Assembly (NCBI GenBank): GCA_018224415.1
Contig: JAGTUZ010000265.1
Location: 1-12,117, forward strand
DNA from: Bacteroidota bacterium
Lineage (GTDB): Bacteria; Bacteroidota; Ignavibacteria; SZUA-365
Direction of reading: 5' to 3'
DNA length: 12,117 bases
In this document: positions 6,172 to 12,117 of the stretch, in pieces
How positions within the stretch are numbered: the stretch's first letter is position 1
Layout: every line of letters starts with the position of its first letter
Notes under the pieces: model-generated
Told to the model about the DNA's origin: nothing
Databases searched by the model: none
What the model saw: the letters and a program-made list of their open reading frames with translations, nothing else
Made by a program: the position numbers and the translations under genes

Positions 6172-7074
6172 ATGGATGCGACGGCAGTGACCGCCGGTGG
6201 GCAGTTACGCCTGCTGGTCCGTACGATGCGGATCCGGCAATGGACGAAAAACGTCTTCGTCCTTTCTCCACTGCTGTTCTCCCAACATCTCTTCGACGTC
6301 GAGAGCCTGCTGCGCGCGGTCGAGGCATTTTTTCTCTTCAGCATCGTGGCCAGCGCGGTCTATGTGATGAACGATGTCGTCGACGCGGACGTCGACCGCT
6401 CCCATCCGGTCAAACGCATCCGCCCAATCGCATCGGGTGCGCTCAATGTTTCTGTGGCCATCGCTGCGGTGGCCGTGCTGATGCTGATCGGGGTAAGTAC
6501 CGCGCTGTTCGTGCATCCGGGGTTGGCTGCGATACTAGGGGCGTACTTTATCCTGAACATCGTATACTCGGTCGCTCTCAAAAAGGCAGTCATCGTCGAC
6601 GTGATGACCATTGCAGCTTCCTTTGTGCTGCGCATCGTGGCGGGTGCCGTTGTGATCGATGTTCCGATATCGGAATGGCTTCTCATCTGCACGTCCCTGC
6701 TCGCCCTGTTTCTCGGTTTCAGCAAGCGCCGTCACGAGATTACCATCCTCGAAGCAGATGCGCATATCCACCGTCCGGTGCTGCTGGAATACAGCACGTA
6801 TTTCCTTGACCAGATGATCTCCCTGGTTACGGCGTCCACGCTGATCTGCTATATCCTGTATACCGTGGATGACAACACAGTCGAAAAATTCGGAAGCAAG
6901 GCCCTGCTGTATACCACGCCGTTCGTTCTCTACGGACTGTTCCGGTACTATTACCTGGTCCACCAGCGCAAGACCGGCGGCGACCCGACCGCGGAACTGC
7001 TTACCGACATCCCTCTCTTGGCCAACGTCCTTCTCTGGGGCGCAACCGTCATCGTGATCCTGTATTTCAGTTAG
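6172..7074 (+). CDS. UbiA-family prenyltransferase, decaprenyl-phosphate phosphoribosyltransferase-like
   Basis: This is a 300-residue integral membrane protein with about eight or nine spans. It carries the UbiA Asp-rich motif NDVVDADVD (67-75) followed by RSHPVKRIRPIASG (76-89). The HPxKRxRPIA block and the opening MRIRQWTKNVFVL are characteristic of decaprenyl-phosphate phosphoribosyltransferases (mycobacterial Rv3806c type), which attach phosphoribosyl from PRPP to polyprenyl phosphate. A second polar region contains Asp143 and Arg154, and GFSKRRHEI (182-190) matches the same subfamily. In actinobacteria the product feeds arabinan synthesis; here it may supply a pentosyl lipid carrier for another envelope glycan. 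The ATG at 6172, eight bases after the preceding stop, gives a normal N-terminus; an in-frame GTG at 6145 would overlap the previous gene. Substrate is inferred. Confidence 0.88.
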   Translation: MDATAVTAGGQLRLLVRTMRIRQWTKNVFVLSPLLFSQHLFDVESLLRAVEAFFLFSIVASAVYVMNDVVDADVDRSHPVKRIRPIASGALNVSVAIAAVAVLMLIGVSTALFVHPGLAAILGAYFILNIVYSVALKKAVIVDVMTIAASFVLRIVAGAVVIDVPISEWLLICTSLLALFLGFSKRRHEITILEADAHIHRPVLLEYSTYFLDQMISLVTASTLICYILYTVDDNTVEKFGSKALLYTTPFVLYGLFRYYYLVHQRKTGGDPTAELLTDIPLLANVLLWGATVIVILYFS

Positions 7075-7087
7075 AAAGAGCATTCAA

Positions 7088-8206
7088 ATGAAAAGCACCG
7101 TCGCAGTCCTGCGCACAACACCGGAAACCGTCCTCGAAGACCATATCCGCCTGATGGAAATGGCGGGCATGACCGAAGCGCTGGACCGCAGCGCGACAAC
7201 GATTCTCAAGGATAATATCAGCTGGCATTTTCCGTTTCCCGGCGCCAACACGACCCCCTGGCAGCTCGAAGGCGTCGTGCAGGCACTTCAGAAGCACGGT
7301 TATGACGATATCAGCTGCGTGCAGAACAAGACGGTAGTCACCGATGCGTTCAAGGGTGAGGATCTGAACGGGTACGTCCCCATCTTCAAGCATTACGAGA
7401 TCCCTGTTCTTTTCAATTTCAAGGACGAGGACATGAAGTGGGTGCGCTACGAGCCCAAAGCGGATATGCTGGTCCTGCCGCGCATCTATCCCGAGGGAAT
7501 CTACATACCGGAATATTTCTTCGGGAAGAATATCATCCATCTGCCCACGGTGAAGTGCCATATTTACACCACCACAACAGGGGCAATGAAAAACGCATTC
7601 GGTGGCTTGCTCAACACCAAGCGGCATTACACGCACAGCTGGATCCATGAGACGCTGGTCGATCTGCTCGCGATACAGAAGGAAATCCATTCCGGGTTAT
7701 TCGCTGTGATGGACGGGACAACCGCCGGGAACGGTCCGGGACCGCGCACGATGTATCCTGAAATCAAGAACGTCATCCTCGCCAGTTCCGATCAGGTCGC
7801 GATCGATGCGGTGGCCGCAAAAATGATGGGCTTCGATCCACTCGCCGATCTGAAATATGTGCGCCTTGCGCATGACCGGGGCTTGGGCGTCGGAGACGTG
7901 CGCGATATCGAAATTGTCGGTGACGACATCAGTGGAGAGAACTGGCAGTTCGAGGTTGGGGACAACGGAGCCAGCCGCATCGGCGACATCATGTGGTTCG
8001 GTCCGCTCAAGAGTGTGCAGAAACTCTTCTTTCACACGCCGCTTGTCCATCTGTTCGTGGCGGGATCCGAGGTCTACCACGACTACTATCGCTGGCCGCT
8101 CAAAGACCGGAAAGTGTTCGAGGGTTGGCTTGCGGAAACACCCTGGGGTGGGTTATTCAACGAGTACAGGAAACACGGCGTGATGGCGACGCAACACGAG
8201 GCCTGA
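7088..8206 (+). CDS. DUF362 family protein without ferredoxin domain
   Basis: This is a 372-residue soluble protein of the DUF362 family, whose biochemical role is not settled. Recognisable blocks are NIIHLPTVKCHIYTTTTGAMKNAFG (about 148-171), DGTTAGNGPGPR (209-220) and SSDQVAIDAVAAKMMGFDP (233-251), which are conserved across the family. The only cysteines are Cys77 and Cys157, so it has no C-terminal 4Fe-4S ferredoxin module as some relatives do. The C-terminal part (about 300-360) is aromatic-rich (LKSVQKLFFHTPLVHLF, YHDYYRWPL) and could form a lipid- or partner-binding surface. The ATG at 7088 has AAAGAG upstream and lies 13 bp after the UbiA-family gene, suggesting co-expression. The gene end, including the stop codon, is duplicated just downstream. 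Confidence 0.86.
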   Translation: MKSTVAVLRTTPETVLEDHIRLMEMAGMTEALDRSATTILKDNISWHFPFPGANTTPWQLEGVVQALQKHGYDDISCVQNKTVVTDAFKGEDLNGYVPIFKHYEIPVLFNFKDEDMKWVRYEPKADMLVLPRIYPEGIYIPEYFFGKNIIHLPTVKCHIYTTTTGAMKNAFGGLLNTKRHYTHSWIHETLVDLLAIQKEIHSGLFAVMDGTTAGNGPGPRTMYPEIKNVILASSDQVAIDAVAAKMMGFDPLADLKYVRLAHDRGLGVGDVRDIEIVGDDISGENWQFEVGDNGASRIGDIMWFGPLKSVQKLFFHTPLVHLFVAGSEVYHDYYRWPLKDRKVFEGWLAETPWGGLFNEYRKHGVMATQHEA

Positions 8207-8243
8207 TCCCGCGTGATGGCGACGCAACACGAGGCCTGATCCC
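8178..8243. repeat. Perfect 33-bp tandem duplication spanning the DUF362 gene end
   Basis: Positions 8178-8210 and 8211-8243 are identical 33-bp units placed head to tail. The first encodes the last codons (VMATQHEA) and the TGA stop of the DUF362 gene; the second repeats the same codons in the same frame but is not translated, since the first stop comes first. Perfect identity implies a recent slippage or duplication event. The rest of the convergent gap (8244-8310) contains no convincing terminator hairpin; only a weak CCGG-gagt-CCGG pairing near 8295-8306 is seen. Confidence 0.92.
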
Positions 8244-8310
8244 GGAGGTCAGCTCTCTCCCTGTCCCGTTTTATTCCGCTGTTTCTCTTTTCGACCGGGA
8301 GTCCGGGAGG

Positions 8311-9408
8311 TTATTCCGCCATATCGAGAGTGAATGAGAACGTGCTCCCTTCTCCGACGGCGGATTCTATCTGCAGCGTCTGCCCGTGCCGCATCACCAT
8401 CTCGCGGCAAAGCATCATACCAAGACCAGTTCCCTTTTCCCGCTCTGTTCCAGGCATGCTGCTGACCTGTGCGCCGACCGACAGGGCCTTCTGCATCTCT
8501 TCTCCCATCCCGACTCCGGTATCCCGCACATGGACGGTAACTCGCGAACCGAAGGTATCCTTCTCCGCCTCGAGGGAAATGCGTCCCCCGCGTGGTGTGT
8601 ATTTGATCGCGTTGGAGACGAGATTGCGCAGGACGATGGAGATCATCTGTTTGTCCGCGAACACACGGATATCCTCTCCGATCAGGTTCTCCAGGGTCAG
8701 CTGCTTCTGCTGCAGCGGCGCCTGCACCAGGCTTTCGACGACGGCAACGACCGAGAACAGACTGAACACCGAAGGCTGATAGGTGATGGTGCCGAGTTGC
8801 AATCGTGACCACTCGAGCAGGTTCTCCAGCAAAGCATAGACGTTGCGCGTGGTCTGCCGCATCTCCCGGAACAACGGCTTGATTTCCTCGAGGTCGAGTT
8901 CGTCGATGTTCTCAGCCACATAATCCGCGATGCTCATGAAGCTCCCGAGCGGACCGCGCAGATCATGGGCGATAATGGAGAACAGACGGTCTTTGTCCCG
9001 CACGAGCCGTGCGAGTTCGAGCCGCGAGCGACGAAGCTCGACGTGCACACGCACGCGCTCGAGCAGTTCCTGCCTGCGGAAGGGCTTGGTGATGTAATCG
9101 ACCGCCCCGAGTTCGAACCCATGCACGATGTCCTCTTCGGCCGTCTTCGCCGTAAGGAAGATGATGGGAATCTCTTTTGTTTTTTCCGATGCTTTCAGTC
9201 GACGGCAGGTCTCGTAGCCGTCGATATCGGGCATCATGATGTCGAGGAGAATGAGATCGGGATCGACGTCTTCCGCTATGGTAAGGGCTTGCCTGCCGCT
9301 GGTAGCTGCGGCGACGTCGTACTGCGCTTCGCGCAGAAAACTGCCTACGACCTGCAGATTTCGTGATACGTCATCGACAATAAGTATAAGAGGGCGATGT
9401 TCAGTCAT
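8311..9408 (-). CDS. Soluble response regulator-histidine kinase (REC-HisKA-HATPase)
   Basis: This 365-residue protein fuses an N-terminal receiver domain to a kinase core. The receiver (5-122) has the acidic pair Asp12-Asp13, the phospho-acceptor Asp56 in LLDIMMPDIDG, Thr86 and Lys108 (TKPF). A short coiled linker leads to the dimerisation/phosphotransfer helix with His148 in IIAHDLRGPL. The ATPase domain shows the N box (RNLVSNAIKYTPRGG, Asn266), the G1 box DTGVGMG (296-302) and the G2 box GTGLGM (326-331). No membrane segment or DNA-binding domain is present, so it acts in the cytoplasm and its kinase is presumably controlled by phosphorylation of Asp56. The ATG (9406-9408) overlaps the upstream sensor kinase's stop by 8 bp, implying translational coupling and a shared pathway. 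Confidence 0.94.
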   Translation of the reverse strand: MTEHRPLILIVDDVSRNLQVVGSFLREAQYDVAAATSGRQALTIAEDVDPDLILLDIMMPDIDGYETCRRLKASEKTKEIPIIFLTAKTAEEDIVHGFELGAVDYITKPFRRQELLERVRVHVELRRSRLELARLVRDKDRLFSIIAHDLRGPLGSFMSIADYVAENIDELDLEEIKPLFREMRQTTRNVYALLENLLEWSRLQLGTITYQPSVFSLFSVVAVVESLVQAPLQQKQLTLENLIGEDIRVFADKQMISIVLRNLVSNAIKYTPRGGRISLEAEKDTFGSRVTVHVRDTGVGMGEEMQKALSVGAQVSSMPGTEREKGTGLGMMLCREMVMRHGQTLQIESAVGEGSTFSFTLDMAE

Positions 9409-12117
9409 GCGCGGTAATATCGGATGATGATGTCGGGTGATTTCCCTGTTCTTTCAAAAGGTCGAGTATCGCGGGGAATTCGTTCAATGTACGTGGCAGT
9501 TGTTCCATATCAAAGTTCCGTGCGTCACGCAGCAGTCGACCGGCCCATTCGCGCAATGGATCGTACGATGCCGCGAGTGCCTTCTCATGAAGCTCCAAGG
9601 CAAACGCCTCGATTTCGTGCATGAGAAATGTGCGGCCCAAACGCTCCCAGCGCGAATAATCGGCCGACAGGAGGTCGGCATGGAGCGCTCGCAGCGAGGA
9701 CGAGGGTGGAATGGTCCGGTCCGTGTCCGCTGTCTGCGCGCTACCGGCCGGCGTCCCGGGCGGCGTCCCGGGCGGGACATCCATACCTGGTGAAACTGGC
9801 GCGCTGCCACTGGCGGATGCTGCGTCCAGTGTTCGCAAGGACGCTGCATCAGGCACGTGCACCGATCCCTCCTTCTCCTCCATCAGCACACCCGGAAGAA
9901 CAACCTTGAAGGTAGTGCCTATACCGAGACGTGAGGAGTAGTCAATCTCCCCTTCCATCATATGGACCAACCGCTGGGTGATTGCCAGTCCAAGGCCCGT
10001 GCCGCTGTAATCGGTGTTGCGTCCGCGTCCGCCCTGACGGAAGGGTTCGAATATGCGCTCCTGCTGCGACGGTGCGATGCCCATTCCCGTGTCGGTGAGC
10101 CTGATTCGAAGGGTGCAACGCTGCGCGTCGGTACGCGTACAGGAGACATCGAGTGTGATACTGCCTGTTGCGGTGAACTTCACGGCGTTACCAACAAGAT
10201 TGAGCAGGATCTGCCGGATACGGATTTCATCGAGATACATCGTCTGTGGAACGCCCTGGTCGATGACAACAGTGAAGGTGAGGTTTTTCTGCTGGGCCTG
10301 GTAGGCAAAAAGCTGTTCGATCTCATGGGCGATGGCGCGGATGCTGGTGGGATGATAGGATAGCACGAGTTTACCGGCCTCAATTTTCGAGAGGTCGAGT
10401 ACGTCGTTGATCAGCGTCAGCAGGGTCCGCCCAGAAACGGCGATGGAGTTCAGATAGTTGCGTTGTTCCTCCTGCTGAATCCGGTCCTGAAGCAGTTCGG
10501 TAAAGCCCAGGATGGCGTTCATCGGCGTACGGATTTCATGGCTGATATGCGCAAGGAATTCGGACTTTGTTGCATTCGCCCGATAGGCGTCCGCTTCCGC
10601 GCGTTTCCGTTCCTCGATCTCGCTGAGAAGTTTTGCATTGGCATGCTTGAGTTCGCTGGTGCGATGCGCAACCTCTCCCGCCAGCAGGCGTTCCTGGCTG
10701 CGAAGGGAATGCAGACGCCAGCGCAGCAGGGCGACCGAACCGACCACCACCACAAGACCGACAAGAAGACGGAACCACCACGCGCCCCAGAACGGTGGCT
10801 CCACGATCAGCGTCAGCGTCGCTCCACGCAGGTTCCACGTACCGTCGTTGTTCGATCCCTGTATCTGGATGACGTACATGCCCGGACTCAGTCCGGCAAA
10901 GCTCAGGAAACGATCCGTCCCGAGATCGATGAATTCATCACTCCGGTTTGCAATGCGGTAGCGATAACGGTTTTTCTCCGGCCGGTAGAAGCTGATCGCG
11001 GCGAAGCTGATAGCGATGGATTTACTCGTGTGATCAACAATCACCGTGTCCCCGGCGATCCCATCGTTGCGCAGCAGCAGTTCATGATTTCCCGCGCGCA
11101 CACCGGTGATGACCACAGGCGGTACCAAAAGATTCCGTGTGATGCGCTCGGGATAGAAATGGGTCACACCACGCACACCGCCGAAAAACAATTCACCGGA
11201 AGCGCTACGGAAAAAAGCCGACGTATTGAACTCGTTTCCCTGAAGGCCGTCGTGCACGTCATAGGTTGCCACAACGCCTTCGTCGGGATGATAACGCGCC
11301 AGTCCACTGTTCGTGCTCAGCCAGAGATAACCGGAGACATCCTCGAGAATTCCGTAGACCACATTGTTGGGGAGTCCGTCTGCCGTGGTGACATGGCGGA
11401 ACGTTCCCCTCTCATTATCCATGAGACTGAGACCGGCGGAGGTCCCGATCCAGAGCATTCCACGGCTGTCTTCGTACACGCAGCGCACGCTGTTGCCGGC
11501 GATTGTTTCCGCCTGGCCGCGTCGATGCTGAAAGAACGTCACCTGGTCTTCGAGTCGGTCATAGTAGGCGAGGCCACCGCGTTCGGTCCCGACCCACAGA
11601 AAGCCGTTGCTGTCTTCATACACTGCAAATACGGCCCCCTGTCGTCCGGAGAAGTCGGCGGGGGCGACGGGCGTTGGCCGGTTGCTGCGTTTCGGTTTCT
11701 CCCAGCGGAACAGTCCATCCTGCGTGCCGATCCATACGCTTCCGTCACGGGTCGACGCCAGTTCGTAAATCTTCAGGTTTTCGGGTTGAGCGGAATCGGA
11801 CGGAAGCGGCCACAGGTGGGTGAAGTGCAGCCGCTGCCTGTCCAAGCGATACAGCCCCGATCCTTCCGTGCCGACAAGCAGGGCGTCTTCCGGAGCTTCC
11901 GGATCCGGAAGTACGCTGAATACCGAGCTCACGGGCGAAGCGGAAAAACCGCTCCGCCCTGCCGTCCCTGCAGCCGGGTTTGTGGTACAGAGAACCTGGC
12001 TGCTTCGCCGGTCGATGCGACAAAACCCGCCGTATCCTCCCAGCCAGAGCATGGAGTCCCGTCCCTGCCAGATGGCCCGGAAACTATGCACGGGCAATTG
12101 TCCGGTCCGGTGCGTTC
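9401..12117 (-). CDS. Membrane sensor histidine kinase with Reg_prop/Y_Y_Y sensor, 5' end beyond the window
   Basis: The frame is open to the right edge, so the N-terminus lies outside; residue numbers here count from the TTG at 12097. Seven Reg_prop beta-propeller repeats are visible (about 7-319, with LWLGGYGG, VWIGTQDG, LWVGTERGG, LWIGTSAG and LWLSTNSG cores). They are followed by a Y_Y_Y domain (about 375-433), one membrane span (about 440-458), a coiled linker, a HisKA helix with His520 in ISHEIRTPMNAILGF, and a HATPase domain (N box Asn637, G1 DTGMGIA, G2 GTGLGLAI at 699-706). A Pro/Gly/Ala/Ser-rich linker (about 740-800) then joins a helical tail (about 800-885). That tail usually follows a receiver in hybrid kinases, but no receiver is present. 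The propeller side should be periplasmic. Such proteins often sense polysaccharides or envelope cues; the ligand is unknown. The stop overlaps the next gene. Confidence 0.93.
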   Translation of the reverse strand, partial: THRTGQLPVHSFRAIWQGRDSMLWLGGYGGFCRIDRRSSQVLCTTNPAAGTAGRSGFSASPVSSVFSVLPDPEAPEDALLVGTEGSGLYRLDRQRLHFTHLWPLPSDSAQPENLKIYELASTRDGSVWIGTQDGLFRWEKPKRSNRPTPVAPADFSGRQGAVFAVYEDSNGFLWVGTERGGLAYYDRLEDQVTFFQHRRGQAETIAGNSVRCVYEDSRGMLWIGTSAGLSLMDNERGTFRHVTTADGLPNNVVYGILEDVSGYLWLSTNSGLARYHPDEGVVATYDVHDGLQGNEFNTSAFFRSASGELFFGGVRGVTHFYPERITRNLLVPPVVITGVRAGNHELLLRNDGIAGDTVIVDHTSKSIAISFAAISFYRPEKNRYRYRIANRSDEFIDLGTDRFLSFAGLSPGMYVIQIQGSNNDGTWNLRGATLTLIVEPPFWGAWWFRLLVGLVVVVGSVALLRWRLHSLRSQERLLAGEVAHRTSELKHANAKLLSEIEERKRAEADAYRANATKSEFLAHISHEIRTPMNAILGFTELLQDRIQQEEQRNYLNSIAVSGRTLLTLINDVLDLSKIEAGKLVLSYHPTSIRAIAHEIEQLFAYQAQQKNLTFTVVIDQGVPQTMYLDEIRIRQILLNLVGNAVKFTATGSITLDVSCTRTDAQRCTLRIRLTDTGMGIAPSQQERIFEPFRQGGRGRNTDYSGTGLGLAITQRLVHMMEGEIDYSSRLGIGTTFKVVLPGVLMEEKEGSVHVPDAASLRTLDAASASGSAPVSPGMDVPPGTPPGTPAGSAQTADTDRTIPPSSSLRALHADLLSADYSRWERLGRTFLMHEIEAFALELHEKALAASYDPLREWAGRLLRDARNFDMEQLPRTLNEFPAILDLLKEQGNHPTSSSDITAHD
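9750..9773. repeat. Two-copy 12-bp repeat in the kinase linker
   Basis: The unit ggcgtcccgggc occurs twice in direct succession (9750-9761 and 9762-9773). It is in frame in the sensor kinase and encodes a PGTPPGTP-like stretch in the low-complexity linker between the ATPase domain and the helical tail. The first bases of a third unit are degenerate. Confidence 0.8.

Noticed and set aside
6105..6809. 234-codon plus-strand open frame overlapping the UbiA-family gene
   Set aside because: It is a shifted-frame shadow of the prenyltransferase gene. The overlapping frame encodes a convincing membrane protein and this one does not.
8244..8310. Rho-independent terminator between the convergent genes
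   Set aside because: Only a 4-bp CCGG/CCGG pairing without a T run was found, which is too weak to call.
9401..9840. HPt phosphotransfer domain at the C-terminus of the sensor kinase
   Set aside because: The tail is helical, but it has no histidine within an AHxLKG-like motif, so it is better described as the receiver-associated tail domain.

Overview
The window is a compact, GC-rich chromosomal segment of a free-living bacterium, with mostly housekeeping genes and no phage, transposon, CRISPR, rRNA or tRNA signature. Several features suggest the FCB superphylum, on the Chlorobi/Ignavibacteria/Kapabacteria side rather than classical Bacteroidetes. These are a giant Reg_prop/Y_Y_Y histidine kinase, a tiny KKRKRHK-type basic ribosome-associated protein like those known from Bacteroidetes, and good Shine-Dalgarno sequences in front of many genes. 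The lineage is an inference; no marker gene in the window settles it.

Layout. On the minus strand, from right to left, lie plsY (phospholipid acyltransferase), an HtrA/Deg-type lipoprotein protease, and the start of purB (adenylosuccinate lyase), which runs off the left edge. A 320-bp leader separates plsY from a divergent plus-strand run of nine genes: sppA, an HU-family DNA-binding protein, a zinc-ribbon/TM/TPR membrane protein, a 31-aa AURKAIP1/COX24-like basic protein, a HIT-family hydrolase/phosphorylase, a YtxH-like and a DUF948-like membrane protein, a UbiA-family prenyltransferase resembling decaprenyl-phosphate phosphoribosyltransferase, and a DUF362 protein. Gaps are short (−1 to 67 bp), so this is probably one or a few transcription units.

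Convergent to it on the right is a two-gene signalling module on the minus strand. A large membrane sensor histidine kinase (5' end beyond the window) overlaps by 8 bp a soluble receiver-histidine kinase. The large kinase has the helical tail domain that usually follows a receiver in hybrid kinases, but the receiver is missing and a Pro/Gly/Ala/Ser-rich linker stands in its place. The downstream gene supplies a receiver, fused in front of a second kinase core.

The most distinctive non-coding features are a four-copy 19-bp tandem repeat that contains the plsY stop codon and places TGA in all three frames, and a perfect 33-bp tandem duplication of the end of the DUF362 gene. I did not find a convincing wholly new multi-gene system. 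The split signalling pair and the UbiA/DUF362 pair are the best candidates for follow-up.
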